This document shows positions 47,485 through 58,749 of a stretch of DNA of 64,000 nucleotides, in pieces (within the stretch, counting starts at the first letter, position 1; the number at the start of each line of letters is the position of its first letter). The notes under the pieces are model-generated. The model saw nothing but the letters and a program-made list of their open reading frames with translations, was not told where the DNA came from and searched no databases. Source of the stretch: Bacillus litorisediminis (lineage in GTDB: Bacteria; Bacillota; Bacilli; Bacillales; JC228); NCBI RefSeq assembly GCF_022808645.1, contig NZ_JAKZKT010000006.1, positions 1-64,000 of the forward strand. The letters run 5' to 3'. The translations under genes and the position numbers were made by a program.

Positions 47485-49692
47485 ATGGACCGACTGCAGG
47501 AATTTTTTGCAAAGATTAAACATTCACTCGGAAATACTTTTGTTCGAGCCCTTTTATTTATTCTGATTGGCGCGGTTCTCTATGCTGTGATGTTTAGCAA
47601 TGTAAGGCCAGAAAAGCTGGATGTAGCTCTATTTCAGACAGCTCCGCAGACGATAAGGGCACCGATTCAGGTCGAAGATAAAGAGCTTACAGAAAAAAGA
47701 AAAGAAGAAGCACGGTCACAAGTCCAAGATGTATATGAATTAAAAACCGAATACTCGGAAAACCAGGTAAATTTAATTAGAAGTATATTTGAGCTGGCTG
47801 AGGAAGTGAATACAGAAGTTGCAAAAGAAAAGGAAGATGCTGCTGCTGAAGAGGGAGAGGCAACGGAAGGAACTTCCCCTGGCGGTAACAATGCTCAAGA
47901 ACCAACAGCAGACGAGCCAACCTTAGAAGAAAAAATTAAACGTTATCGAGATAAACTTTCAGAAGATGTCTCATCAGAACTGAATGATAGTGTTCTTGGG
48001 GCATTACTTCAGGCAACACCAACGCAATTGAATAATGCAAAAGACCTGACCATTACGGCTGTTAATCATGTAATGAGCAATCGGATCCCCGCTAATCAGG
48101 TGGAGAATTCAAAAAGAGAGGTGGAAGAACAACTTAAATATGCTCCGCTTCCTCCAGCTCTAAAAGATGCTGCTATTGCCCTGGGCCGTTATGGAGTGAT
48201 CCAAAATGAAATTTTCAGCCTGGAAAAAACAGAAGAGTTAAAAAAACAAGCAGTTGAAGGGGTCGAACCTGTTAAAATCCTACAAGGCGAAGTCATCATT
48301 GAAGAGGGCGAGATGATTACCGCTGAAGTGTATCGTCAGCTTGAACTTGTAGGATTATTGAATAATGAGGTTCAACTTAAACCATTTATTGGGCTGGGTG
48401 CCCTGGTGATTATATTGGTTGGTGGCTTGAGTTTATTCTTTAGAGAGAGTAAGGCTGACGCAAAACACTCGGAACTTCTGATCTTCAGCATGATTTTTAT
48501 TATTTCATTGATTTTTATGAAGCTTGTCAGCTTACTGCAGCCAATTAATTCGCAAAATATCGGCTATATTTTCCCTGCTGCCATGAGCAGCATGCTTATT
48601 AAAATATTAATTCATGACAGGCTAGCGATTATTAACACTATTATTCTTGCGATCGTTTCAACTATTATTTTCAATCGAGATGTATCTGGAGCGATTAATT
48701 TTGATATTGGAGTTTACATATTGTTAAGCGGAATCGCGGGAATGCTGTTTTTAACCGGTCACAATCAGCGTTCCAGGATATTACGGTCCGGTTTATTAGT
48801 ATCCATTTTAAACCTAGTGGTTATTTTAAGTTATTATCTGATTAAAAACAGCCCTTTTCCAAGCTTAGATTTTAGTTATGATGCTCTCATGGGCATTGCC
48901 TCAGGTGTAGCGGCATCCGTTTTTACAATTGGATTGCTGCCGTTTTTTGAAGCAGGTTTTAATATTTTATCGGGTATGAAGCTAATTGAGCTTTCAAACC
49001 CGAATCACCCGTTAATAAAAAAAATATTGACGGAAGCTCCAGGGACGTATCACCATAGTGTCATGGTCGCCAATTTAGCGGAATCAGCTTGTGAATCAAT
49101 TGGGGCGAATGGTCTTTTAGCAAGAGTTGCATGCTATTATCATGATATCGGGAAAACTAACAGGCCCAAGTTTTTTATTGAGAATCAAATGAATTTAGAA
49201 AATCCGCATAATCAGATTTCACCAATCGCAAGTAAAAATATCATTATCTCTCATGTCACTGATGGAGTCAAAATGTTAAAGAAAGCGAAACTTCCAAAAG
49301 AAATAATTGATATTGCGGAACAGCATCATGGAACGACTTTACTTAAATTTTTCTATCACAAAGCAATGGAGAGCGGGGAAGACGTAAAAGAAGAGGATTT
49401 CCGTTATCCGGGTCCGCGTCCCGCTACTAAAGAAGCAGCTGTTATCAATATTGCTGATAGTGTTGAAGCTGCCGTACGGTCTAAAAATAATCCGACACCT
49501 GAAGAAATTAAGGAAATTGTGAATGGAATTATTCGGGATCGGCTTCAGGATGGTCAGTTAAATGATTGTGATATTACCCTGAAGGAACTTGATATCGTAG
49601 CTCACACATTATGTGAAACATTATACGGAATCTTTCACTCACGGATTGAATATCCAGATTTGAAAAAAATACAGAAGGGTGAAAATAAATGA
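47485..49692 (+). CDS. pgpH: Cyclic-di-AMP phosphodiesterase PgpH (7TMR-HD)
   Basis: A 735-residue membrane protein. There is an N-terminal membrane segment (about 16-37) and a large extracellular 7TMR-HDED domain with an acidic Glu/Ala-rich insert (about 115-155). Seven membrane helices (about 295-490) follow, then a cytoplasmic HD domain (HHSVMVANLAESA, ACYYHDIGKTNRP, SHVTDGV). It hydrolyses c-di-AMP to pApA. Its stop overlaps the ybeY start. Confidence 0.94.
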   Translation: MDRLQEFFAKIKHSLGNTFVRALLFILIGAVLYAVMFSNVRPEKLDVALFQTAPQTIRAPIQVEDKELTEKRKEEARSQVQDVYELKTEYSENQVNLIRSIFELAEEVNTEVAKEKEDAAAEEGEATEGTSPGGNNAQEPTADEPTLEEKIKRYRDKLSEDVSSELNDSVLGALLQATPTQLNNAKDLTITAVNHVMSNRIPANQVENSKREVEEQLKYAPLPPALKDAAIALGRYGVIQNEIFSLEKTEELKKQAVEGVEPVKILQGEVIIEEGEMITAEVYRQLELVGLLNNEVQLKPFIGLGALVIILVGGLSLFFRESKADAKHSELLIFSMIFIISLIFMKLVSLLQPINSQNIGYIFPAAMSSMLIKILIHDRLAIINTIILAIVSTIIFNRDVSGAINFDIGVYILLSGIAGMLFLTGHNQRSRILRSGLLVSILNLVVILSYYLIKNSPFPSLDFSYDALMGIASGVAASVFTIGLLPFFEAGFNILSGMKLIELSNPNHPLIKKILTEAPGTYHHSVMVANLAESACESIGANGLLARVACYYHDIGKTNRPKFFIENQMNLENPHNQISPIASKNIIISHVTDGVKMLKKAKLPKEIIDIAEQHHGTTLLKFFYHKAMESGEDVKEEDFRYPGPRPATKEAAVINIADSVEAAVRSKNNPTPEEIKEIVNGIIRDRLQDGQLNDCDITLKELDIVAHTLCETLYGIFHSRIEYPDLKKIQKGENK

Positions 49693-50156
49693 ATTTAGAA
49701 ATTGATTTTTTAGATGAAACAAACACTGTAACAGAGAAAGAAGAAAAACTCATAAGAGATTTAATAACGATTGGACTAAAGCAAGAGAAAGTTGAAGAAG
49801 ACTGTGAAATATCTGTTACTTTTGTTTCTAATGATAAAATCCAAGAAATTAATAGAGAATATCGAGGCAAAGATAAACCTACTGATGTGATTTCATTTGC
49901 ACTTGAAGAAGGAGATGAGGAAGAGGTCATTATCGGTGCTCCAGAAACAAGAGTGTTAGGAGATATTATTATTTCAATTGAGAAAACAAAGGAACAAGCA
50001 GAAGAATACGGTCATTCCTTTGAAAGAGAGTTGGGGTTTTTGGCAGTGCACGGTCTACTTCATCTTCTTGGATATGATCACGAGACAGAACAAGAAGAAA
50101 AAGAAATGTTTTCAAAACAAGAAAGCATATTAGAAGAATATGGACTCAAAAGATAG
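49689..50156 (+). CDS. ybeY: Endoribonuclease YbeY
   Basis: A 155-residue UPF0054 protein. The zinc motif H-x3-H-x5-H is complete in HGLLHLLGYDHE (about 119-130), and REYRGKDKPTDVISFAL and VLGDIIIS are family motifs. It matures 16S rRNA and takes part in ribosome quality control. It overlaps pgpH by 4 bp and dgkA by 17 bp, showing a tightly coupled operon. Confidence 0.95.
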   Translation: MNLEIDFLDETNTVTEKEEKLIRDLITIGLKQEKVEEDCEISVTFVSNDKIQEINREYRGKDKPTDVISFALEEGDEEEVIIGAPETRVLGDIIISIEKTKEQAEEYGHSFERELGFLAVHGLLHLLGYDHETEQEEKEMFSKQESILEEYGLKR

Positions 50157-50526
50157 AGCGTTTCGGAACAGGACATTTCTCAGTTCTTTTAAAGCAGCGC
50201 TTTCCGGAATAATTTCAGCGAGCAAGCATGAAAGAAATTTTCAGTTTCACCTTGTCAGTGCTGCAATTGTTACGACATTAGGATTTCTGTTCTCCATTAC
50301 ATGGATTGAGTGGCTCTTTGTTTGTTCCGCTATTTTTGGGGTGCTTATACTTGAATTGATCAATTCAAGCATTGAGCGTGCCGTTGATTTGGTTACTAAA
50401 GAATATCATGAACTGGCAAAAGCAGCGAAGGATATGGCAAGCGGAGCGGTGTTCCTATTCGCCGTGTATGCGGTTATTGTAGGAATCATCGTATTTATTC
50501 CTAAGATCTGGAACATCTTGTCATAG
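50140..50526 (+). CDS. dgkA: Diacylglycerol/undecaprenol kinase
   Basis: A 128-residue integral membrane kinase with three membrane helices. FGVLILELINSSIERAVDLV carries the conserved Glu, Asn and Glu residues. In Gram-positive bacteria this family phosphorylates undecaprenol. The start at ATG 50140 lies inside ybeY. Confidence 0.92.
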   Translation: MDSKDRAFRNRTFLSSFKAALSGIISASKHERNFQFHLVSAAIVTTLGFLFSITWIEWLFVCSAIFGVLILELINSSIERAVDLVTKEYHELAKAAKDMASGAVFLFAVYAVIVGIIVFIPKIWNILS

Positions 50527-50583
50527 CACGAAATCAAGGTTATCTCATACACTAAATTTGAAAACACGGGTATATTCAGATAA

Positions 50584-51919
<1,336 letters not shown>

Positions 51920-52051
51920 ATCGTTCGGTTTTATTCGTTCAAAAAGCTAGTAAATTTTTCGTCTCATGATTTGAGCGGTCTTGGTCAACCTATATAGTAA
52001 GCTAAAGGGAATTACAATAGCTAGTTCAAATCCTAGAAAGGTGGGTATCAA

Positions 52052-52195
52052 ATGTTAGAATTTACCTGGAAGGTATTTTCTGAAACTGGGAATATTGACA
52101 CTTATCTTCTTTACAAAGAGTTGGAACAACAATCCTTACCTAAAAAGGAGGAGCAGGAAAACGAGCTAGCAGAAATAGATTTCCCCATGATGTAG
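52052..52195 (+). CDS. yqzL: YqzL family small protein
   Basis: A 47-residue protein beginning MLEFTWKVFSETGNIDTYLL, with an acidic Glu-rich C-terminal half ending IDFPMM. It matches the YqzL family, which always lies between era and recO in Bacillus. AAGGTGGG precedes the ATG. Function unknown. A terminator follows. Confidence 0.85.
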   Translation: MLEFTWKVFSETGNIDTYLLYKELEQQSLPKKEEQENELAEIDFPMM

Positions 52196-52212
52196 GTTAC
52201 CCCCAAAATTTG

Positions 52213-52241
52213 AGCCGGCTATTAGAGTCGGCTTGTTTTTA
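52213..52241 (+). terminator. Terminator after yqzL
   Basis: AGCCGGC pairs with GTCGGCT around TATTAGA, followed by TGTTTTT. Confidence 0.75.
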
Positions 52242-52268
52242 TATATTGAATTATAGAGAGGGAAAAGC

Positions 52269-53027
52269 ATGTTTAATAAGGGAGAAGGAATTGTTTTAAA
52301 GACGACTGATTATGGTGAAACCAATAAGATTGTTACCCTCTTAACGAAAAACTGGGGAAAAATCGGTGTTATGGCACGTGGAGCAAAAAAACCGAATAGC
52401 AAGCTTTTCAGCTGTACCCAGCTATTTACGATTGGATCATATTTGATTCAGCTAAATCGAGGACTAGGATTGCTCCATCAAGGAGAATCAATTCAATCGA
52501 TGCGAAGATTACGGGAGGATATATACTTAACCGGATTTGCAGCCTATATCGTTGAACTGGCTGAGAAAGGGATAGATGAAAGGAAACCAAACCCCATACT
52601 TTATGATCAGCTTGCTCTCTCATTACACTATTTACAGGAAGAATATGATCCAGATATTATTAAAACTATTTTCGAAATCAAAATGCTGCCGATATTAGGA
52701 TTGAAGCCAGTTTTACATGAATGTGTCAACTGTAAAGCAAAGGAAGGAATATTTTCTTTCTCTGTGAGAGAAAACGGTTTTCTTTGCCATCGCTGTTTTG
52801 AAACAGATCCATACCGGATCCCCCTCTCACCAGCATCCACAAGGCTTTTAAGTCAATTTGCAAAAATAAGCTTAGAACAGATAGGTTCCATCCATGTAAA
52901 GGAGCAGACAAAAAAAGAATTGGATATGGTTATGGAACAATACTATGATACGTACACGGGGCTGTATCTTAAGAGTAAAGGGGTCTTAAAACAAATTAAG
53001 CAGGTGTGGAAGCCCGATCAGAACTAA
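52269..53027 (+). CDS. recO: DNA repair protein RecO
   Basis: A 252-residue protein. The N-terminal OB fold (GIVLKTTDYGETNKIVTLLT) is followed by a helical domain and a zinc site (CVNCKAKEG ... FLCHRC, about 148-178). It loads RecA and anneals DNA in the RecFOR pathway. It is the last gene before the glyQS T-box. Confidence 0.94.
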   Translation: MFNKGEGIVLKTTDYGETNKIVTLLTKNWGKIGVMARGAKKPNSKLFSCTQLFTIGSYLIQLNRGLGLLHQGESIQSMRRLREDIYLTGFAAYIVELAEKGIDERKPNPILYDQLALSLHYLQEEYDPDIIKTIFEIKMLPILGLKPVLHECVNCKAKEGIFSFSVRENGFLCHRCFETDPYRIPLSPASTRLLSQFAKISLEQIGSIHVKEQTKKELDMVMEQYYDTYTGLYLKSKGVLKQIKQVWKPDQN

Positions 53028-53030
53028 AAG

Positions 53031-53059
53031 TTGACAATGATTTCAGATTTCGTTACACT
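53031..53059 (+). promoter_or_regulatory. Promoter of the glyQS T-box leader
   Basis: TTGACA (53031-53036), a 17-bp spacer and TACACT (53054-53059). Transcription should start near 53066. Confidence 0.75.
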
Positions 53060-53065
53060 GTGAAT

Positions 53066-53278
53066 TAAAATGAATATAGGCTGAGAAGGAAAGTAGTACC
53101 TATCCAAGCTATAAAAGCGAACCTAGGATGGTGGGAGCTAGGGTATAGACAGGTAGGGAAGGCGTTCTGGAGCTTATTATGATAAAAGAGGCAGGATTTG
53201 TTTATAATCCGGCAAATAGGGTGGAACCGCGGGTACAGGCCCGTCCCTATGCAGATGTGCATAGGGACGGGTTTTTTG
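53066..53278 (+). promoter_or_regulatory. T-box riboswitch (glycine), upstream of glyQ
   Basis: GGGTGGAACCGCGGG at about 53219-53233 is the T-box sequence. Stem I carries GGAAAGTAGTACC, AAGCGAACCTAGGATGG and GGGAGCTAGG, with the specifier GGC at 53161-53163 in GAAGGCGTTCTGG, reading glycine. The terminator CCCGTCCCTATGC/GCATAGGGACGGG with six T (53240-53277) competes with the antiterminator. Uncharged tRNA-Gly should allow read-through into glyQS. Confidence 0.95.
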
Positions 53279-53370
53279 TTTGTTTTTATATGGGGGATGA
53301 AGGGCTAAGAGTGTATCAATTTAAATATAAAAAACCAAAAATGTAAGGGATTTTTACGGAGGTGTTTGAA

Positions 53371-54258
53371 ATGAATTTTCAAGATATGATTATTACGCTT
53401 CAAAAGCATTGGTCAGAACAAGGCTGTATTTTGATGCAGGCTTATGATGTGGAAAAAGGCGCGGGGACGATGAGCCCATATACATTTTTACGGGCTGTCG
53501 GTCCGGAACCATGGAATGTTGCATATGTAGAACCTTCCAGAAGACCAGCAGATGGCCGTTATGGAGAAAATCCAAATCGCTTATACCAGCATCACCAATT
53601 TCAAGTCATAATGAAGCCTTCACCTGATAATATTCAGGAGATCTACCTGGATTCATTAAAGGCGTTAGGTATTGACCCGTTAGAGCATGATATTCGCTTT
53701 GTTGAGGACAATTGGGAGAATCCGTCACTTGGCTGTGCCGGACTTGGCTGGGAGGTTTGGCTCGATGGTATGGAAATTACCCAATTTACCTACTTCCAAC
53801 AGGTTGGCGGATTAGAATGCAGTCCCGTTTCGGTTGAAATCACTTATGGACTTGAGCGCTTAGCCTCATACATTCAAGAGAAGGATAATGTATTTGAGCT
53901 TGAATGGACCAATGGTTTTACGTATCGGGATATTTTTGGCCAGCCGGAATATGAGCATTCCAAATATACGTTTGAAACGTCTAATCAGGACATGTTATTT
54001 ACTCTGTTCGAAACATTTGAACAAGAAGCTCATAAGCAAATGGAAGAGGGATTGGTTCACCCGGCTTACGACTATATTTTAAAATGTTCACATGTGTTTA
54101 ATATTTTAGATGCAAGAGGTGCGATTTCAGTCACAGAACGGACAGGTTATATCGGAAGAATGAGACATCTTGCCCGTAAAGTGGCGAAAACTTATTTTGA
54201 AGAACGAGAAAAGCTAGGGTTCCCAATCCTAAAGACTCAGGAGGTGGAGAGTAAATGA
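53371..54258 (+). CDS. glyQ: Glycyl-tRNA synthetase alpha subunit
   Basis: A 295-residue class II synthetase alpha chain: [40 protein letters not shown] and [20 protein letters not shown]. It holds the aminoacylation site and acts with GlyS as an alpha2-beta2 enzyme. ATG 53371 follows GGAGGTG and matches the family start. It overlaps glyS by 4 bp. Confidence 0.97.
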   Translation: MNFQDMIITLQKHWSEQGCILMQAYDVEKGAGTMSPYTFLRAVGPEPWNVAYVEPSRRPADGRYGENPNRLYQHHQFQVIMKPSPDNIQEIYLDSLKALGIDPLEHDIRFVEDNWENPSLGCAGLGWEVWLDGMEITQFTYFQQVGGLECSPVSVEITYGLERLASYIQEKDNVFELEWTNGFTYRDIFGQPEYEHSKYTFETSNQDMLFTLFETFEQEAHKQMEEGLVHPAYDYILKCSHVFNILDARGAISVTERTGYIGRMRHLARKVAKTYFEEREKLGFPILKTQEVESK

Positions 54259-56327
54259 GTAATGTGTTAATTGAACTTGGCTTGGAAGAAATGCCTGCAA
54301 AAATGATAAAAGCGGCTATGGAACAGTTTAAGGACAAAACGGAAAACTGGCTAAGTGAAAATCGAATCGGATTCACGCAAGTAAAAGCTTTTTCTACACC
54401 CAGACGTTTAGCAGTCAGAATTGAAGGTGTAGCAGATTCACAAGAAGATATCGTAGAAGAGGCGAAAGGACCTGCCAAACATATAGCCTTAGATCATGAA
54501 GGAAATTGGTCAAAAGCGGCCATCGGATTTTCGAAGGGGCAAGGAAAAACAGTCAATGATATTTATTTTAAAGAAGTGAATGGTGTTGAGTATTGTTTTG
54601 TAAAAATCGAGCAAAAAGGACTAAAAACAAAAGAATTGCTTCCTTCTATTCAAACCGTAATTACTTCTCTAACCTTCCCGAAAAATATGAAATGGGGAAG
54701 CTATGATTTTAAATTTGTTCGCCCGATTAAGTGGATTGTAGCTTTATATGAATCTGAAGTCATTCCATTTGCGATTACGGATGTTGAAACAGGCCGATTA
54801 ACAAGGGGCCATCGTTTTCTGGGAGAAGAGGTTCAAATTGAAAAACCTGAAGAATATGAACAAAAACTTCTGTCTCAGTATGTATTAGCTAAATATGAAG
54901 AACGGAAGCAAGCCATCAGACAGCAATTAGAAAAGTTGGCTGAGGCTGAAGGCTGGATTATACCGATTGACGAGGAACTCTTAGAAGAGGTTACAAATCT
55001 TGTAGAGTATCCGACTGTCTTGTACGGAAAATTCAGTCAGGAATTTTTATCTCTACCGGCTGAAGTCTTAATTACCTCTATGAAAGAGCATCAGCGTTAT
55101 TTTCCTGTAAAGGATCAATCCGGAACGCTACTTCCTTATTTCGTAACCGTCCGTAACGGCGATCACAGGCATATTGAAAAAGTTGCAAAGGGGAATGAGA
55201 AGGTTTTATCGGCAAGATTGTCAGATGCCAACTTTTTCTTCAAAGAGGATCAAAAGCTCTCCATCGATGAGTGGAATTCGAAATTGGAGAAAATTGTATA
55301 CCAGGAACAAATTGGTACTTATGCAGAAAAGGTAAAAAGAATAGCAGCATTTTCAGGATGGCTTGGTCATCAGTTAAAACTGGATCCCGACCAGATGAAA
55401 GTGGTAGCAAGAGCAGCAGAAATCTGCAAGTACGACCTTGTGACACATATGGTATATGAATTTCCAGAACTGCAAGGTTACATGGGAGAAAAATATGCTT
55501 TATTAAAAAATGAAAAAGAAGCGGTTGCAAAAGCGATTAATGAGCACTATATGCCTCGTCATTCGGATGACTCGCCTCCGATTTCTGTTCCCGGTTCTAT
55601 CGTTAGTATCGCTGACAAAGTAGATACAATTGTTTCTTGTTTTGCGATTGGACTAATTCCGACAGGTTCTCAGGATCCGTATGGATTAAGACGGCAGGCA
55701 TGGGGAGTGGTAGTCACACTATTAGATAAAAATTGGCCATTTTCGCTTGATGCTCTCGTAACAAAAGCATTTGAAAATTGTAAGGCAAGCGGGGTTCCGA
55801 TTAAAGTAGAAGATACCATTAAGGAAGTATTACATTTCTTCTCGCAGCGAATTCGGTTTATCTTACAAGAACAAGGGGTTCGTTATGATGTGATAGATTC
55901 TGTGCTTTCAGGAGAAATCGGGGATGTTCCGACATTGGTAGAAAGAGCCCGAATATTAAATGAAAGACGCGAAGACGAACACTTTAAAGAAATCATTGAG
56001 AGCTTATCAAGAGTCATTAATATTGCTAAAAAAGCAGAGGAAATCTGCGAGGTGGATGCTTCCCTGTTTGAAAATGATTATGAAACAGCTCTTTTTGAGG
56101 CGTATACAAAGCTTAAAGATGATTGGACAAATGTAACTTCTGAAGAGGAACGGTTTGACAGGCTCGCGGAATTGAAGCAAACCATTGATCCTTATTTTGA
56201 TCATACGATGGTTATGAGCTCAGATGAAAAAATAAAAAACAACCGCTTATCACTTATGAAAAAAATAAGTGATTTGATACTTCAATTTGCAAATGTGAAT
56301 TTGCTTCAAGTGAAACAGACAATCTAG
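54255..56327 (+). CDS. glyS: Glycyl-tRNA synthetase beta subunit
   Basis: A 690-residue beta chain: [14 protein letters not shown] at the N-terminus, then [33 protein letters not shown], an HD-like region with [16 protein letters not shown] and a DALR anticodon domain. It binds and positions tRNA-Gly. A hairpin spans the stop codon. Confidence 0.97.
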   Translation: MSNVLIELGLEEMPAKMIKAAMEQFKDKTENWLSENRIGFTQVKAFSTPRRLAVRIEGVADSQEDIVEEAKGPAKHIALDHEGNWSKAAIGFSKGQGKTVNDIYFKEVNGVEYCFVKIEQKGLKTKELLPSIQTVITSLTFPKNMKWGSYDFKFVRPIKWIVALYESEVIPFAITDVETGRLTRGHRFLGEEVQIEKPEEYEQKLLSQYVLAKYEERKQAIRQQLEKLAEAEGWIIPIDEELLEEVTNLVEYPTVLYGKFSQEFLSLPAEVLITSMKEHQRYFPVKDQSGTLLPYFVTVRNGDHRHIEKVAKGNEKVLSARLSDANFFFKEDQKLSIDEWNSKLEKIVYQEQIGTYAEKVKRIAAFSGWLGHQLKLDPDQMKVVARAAEICKYDLVTHMVYEFPELQGYMGEKYALLKNEKEAVAKAINEHYMPRHSDDSPPISVPGSIVSIADKVDTIVSCFAIGLIPTGSQDPYGLRRQAWGVVVTLLDKNWPFSLDALVTKAFENCKASGVPIKVEDTIKEVLHFFSQRIRFILQEQGVRYDVIDSVLSGEIGDVPTLVERARILNERREDEHFKEIIESLSRVINIAKKAEEICEVDASLFENDYETALFEAYTKLKDDWTNVTSEEERFDRLAELKQTIDPYFDHTMVMSSDEKIKNNRLSLMKKISDLILQFANVNLLQVKQTI

Positions 56328-56341
56328 GTTTTACTTGAAGT
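56304..56341 (+). other. Hairpin across the glyS stop codon
   Basis: CTTCAAGTGAAAC pairs with GTTTTACTTGAAG around the loop containing the TAG stop (56325-56327). No T-run follows. It may protect the mRNA 3' end or act as a weak terminator. Confidence 0.55.
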
Positions 56342-56477
56342 AAGATACTGTTCAAAAAGGTTTCATGATATATAATGATGATATCGGCATGTTTTAACTT
56401 GTTATAAATATTGACAAAATGGTTTACGTAACCAAAACAAACCACTCTGTAGAATTGAACCGGTTTGGAGTTAGGTG

Positions 56478-57107
56478 GTGGGGACAATCGAACTAAATAA
56501 AAGGCAAGAACAAATCGTACAAATCGTAAAAGAACAAGGGCCCATTACAGGTGAGCAGATTGCAGAACAGCTAAACTTAACCCGTGCTACATTAAGACCG
56601 GACCTTGCTATTTTAACGATGGCGGGCTTCCTTGATGCACGGCCAAGAGTAGGCTATTTTTATACGGGTAAATCCAGCAACCAGCTGCTTTCTGACCATA
56701 TTAATAAGCTGCTGGTCAAAGATCATCAATCCATTCCTGTTGTAGTCAATGAAAATGTGTCCGTTTATGATGCAATCACTACCATGTTTTTAGAAGATGT
56801 TGGAACTTTGTTTGTTGTCAATGATAAGTCTTTTTTAACAGGTGTCCTCTCCAGAAAAGATTTGCTTAGGGCAAGTATAGGCAAGCAGGATTTAAATAAG
56901 CTGCCTGTTCATATTATAATGACAAGAATGCCTAATATAACCTGGTGTGAAAAAGACGATACGCTGCTAGATGTGGCCTATCGTCTGATTGAAAGACAAA
57001 TCGACGCCCTTCCCGTTGTGAAAAAGACAGAGAATGGGTTTGAGGTAATAGGGAGAATCACGAAAACAAATATTACGAAGGCATTTGTTGCATTAAGCCG
57101 GGATTGA
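56478..57107 (+). CDS. ccpN: Transcriptional repressor CcpN
   Basis: A 209-residue regulator. The N-terminal winged helix (TIELNKRQEQIVQIVKEQ, LTRATLRPDLAILTMAGF) is followed by two CBS domains (VSVYDAITTMFLEDVGTLFV, PVHIIMTRMPN, ALPVVKKTENGF). In B. subtilis it represses gluconeogenic genes during glycolysis. GTG 56478 is chosen with GGAG 7 bp upstream; GTG 56475 is adjacent. It pairs with the PpsR-type gene downstream. Confidence 0.94.
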   Translation: MGTIELNKRQEQIVQIVKEQGPITGEQIAEQLNLTRATLRPDLAILTMAGFLDARPRVGYFYTGKSSNQLLSDHINKLLVKDHQSIPVVVNENVSVYDAITTMFLEDVGTLFVVNDKSFLTGVLSRKDLLRASIGKQDLNKLPVHIIMTRMPNITWCEKDDTLLDVAYRLIERQIDALPVVKKTENGFEVIGRITKTNITKAFVALSRD

Positions 57108-57126
57108 CAGATAGGGGGAGAAACGG

Positions 57127-57936
57127 ATGCAATTCCCAGTAATCTATATCGTATCAGATTCCGTCGGGGAAACCGCTGAATTGGTTGCTAAAGCTGCCAT
57201 CAGTCAATTTAACGGATCTGGTTCCGTAATAAAAAGGATTCCTTACGTTGAGGATGAATCAACGATTGATGAAGTAATCCAGCTGGCTAAAATTAATAAT
57301 GGCATGATTGTGTTTACTTTAGTTAAGCCTGACATGAGAGCGTACATCAAGGCAGCAGCCGAAAGAGAAGAAATATTCGCCTTTGATGTGATTGGTCCGC
57401 TAATGGATCACTTTCATAAACAATATGGGAAAACTCCGTTATTTGAACCAGGGCTCGTCAGAAAGCTGGACGATGATTATTTTAAAAAGGTTGAAGCGAT
57501 TGAGTTTGCTGTTCAATATGATGATGGCAGAGACCCTAGAGGACTGTTAAAAGCGGATATTGTGCTAATAGGGGTATCGAGAACTTCAAAAACACCTCTA
57601 TCACAATATTTGGCACATAAGCGCTTAAAAGTGGCAAACGTACCGCTTGTCCCGGAAATTGATCCGCCTGATGAGTTATATCAAGTTGAAAAAGATCGAT
57701 GCTTCGGTCTAAAGATCAGTCCGGAAAAATTGAATCAAATCAGAAGAGAAAGATTAAAAACATTAGGCTTAAATGATCAGGCAAGCTATGCAAATTTAGA
57801 CAGAATTAAAAGTGAGCTTGAGCATTTTAATAAAGTTGTTGAAAAAATAGGGTGTCCAATTATAGATGTAACAAATAAAGCAGTTGAGGAAACAGCCAAT
57901 ATTATCATGAATCAAATTCAGCAAAAAAGACTATAA
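57127..57936 (+). CDS. yqfL: Pyruvate, phosphate dikinase/PEP synthase regulatory protein (YqfL/PpsR)
   Basis: A 269-residue DUF299 protein. [16 protein letters not shown] lies at the N-terminus, [15 protein letters not shown] (about 152-166) is the P-loop, and a basic C-terminal region follows. The family phosphorylates and dephosphorylates PPDK or PEP synthase using ADP. It forms the conserved ccpN-yqfL pair, and in B. subtilis influences CcpN activity. Confidence 0.93.
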   Translation: MQFPVIYIVSDSVGETAELVAKAAISQFNGSGSVIKRIPYVEDESTIDEVIQLAKINNGMIVFTLVKPDMRAYIKAAAEREEIFAFDVIGPLMDHFHKQYGKTPLFEPGLVRKLDDDYFKKVEAIEFAVQYDDGRDPRGLLKADIVLIGVSRTSKTPLSQYLAHKRLKVANVPLVPEIDPPDELYQVEKDRCFGLKISPEKLNQIRRERLKTLGLNDQASYANLDRIKSELEHFNKVVEKIGCPIIDVTNKAVEETANIIMNQIQQKRL

Positions 57937-57940
57937 AAGT

Positions 57941-57975
57941 AAAGGTCGTCTTAATAGACGGTCTTTTGCTTTTGT
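57941..57975 (+). terminator. Terminator after yqfL
   Basis: AAAGGTCGTCT pairs with AGACGGTCTTT around TAAT, followed by TGCTTTTG. Confidence 0.75.
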
Positions 57976-58190
57976 ATGGGAAAAATTTTAACAGATAATC
58001 AGTAAAAAATAATGGAATTACCGGCTTTTATGTACTATAATAAAAAATTGTGATAAAAAAACCATATAATAGGTTTAAGGTCAAGCAAGAAAGAATAAAC
58101 TTATTATTGGTGGATGTCAAGGGGAAATCACAAAAAAAATTCGACAAAACCATATGAGTTTTGTATAAAAAGGTGAGTAAAAGAAGGATA

Positions 58191-58676
58191 ATGGGACATG
58201 ACGTAGAATGTATTCCTTACCTGCAAAAACCGGTGGTTCTTGTTGACGCGGATGCTTGTCCGGTTAAAAATGAAATTCGACAGCTTTCAAGGCAGTATGG
58301 GATACCAGTTCATTTTGTTGCTTCATATGCCCATTATCATCAAAATGATGATGCAAATGAGTGGAAGTTTGTTGATCCGGACAAAGAGTCTGCTGATTTG
58401 TTTATCGTCAATCACTCACAAAAAGGTGACTGTGTTGTTACACAGGACATGGGGTTAGCAGCTTCAGTTATTCCAAAAGGAGTGTACGCAATTACCCCTC
58501 GCGGAAAAGTAATTAACGATAAGGACCTGGATTCTATCTTGTTTTTTCGTTATGCATCCAATAAGGCAAGAAGAGGTGGTGAAAGAACGAGAGGTCCAAA
58601 AAAATTCACGGAACAAGACCGGCAAAAGTTTTGTAAAGAATTTGAACAGATTTTGTCGAAGCTTGCAGGAATTTGA
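58191..58676 (+). CDS. yqxD: DUF188 protein YqxD/YaiI
   Basis: About 161 residues. VVLVDADACPVKNEI is the PIN-like acidic motif, with DLFIVNHSQKGDCVVTQDMGLA and GVYAITPRGKVIND typical of the YaiI/YqxD family. A nuclease-like fold is known from the family; its function is unknown. ATG 58191 has AGAAGGAT close upstream; GTG 58173 and TTG 58161 are alternatives, so the first residues are uncertain. It precedes dnaG. Confidence 0.88.
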   Translation: MGHDVECIPYLQKPVVLVDADACPVKNEIRQLSRQYGIPVHFVASYAHYHQNDDANEWKFVDPDKESADLFIVNHSQKGDCVVTQDMGLAASVIPKGVYAITPRGKVINDKDLDSILFFRYASNKARRGGERTRGPKKFTEQDRQKFCKEFEQILSKLAGI

Positions 58677-58749
58677 ATTTTTTTATCGAATTAATTGTTT
58701 GTAAAAAAATGATGAATTACATCGATTTATATCAAAAAAGAGGCAGTTG

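Noticed and set aside
56410-56440. TTGACA at 56411 as ccpN promoter
   Set aside because: No -10 box lies at a usable spacing; the GGTTTACGTAACC near-palindrome beside it could be an operator but cannot be assigned.
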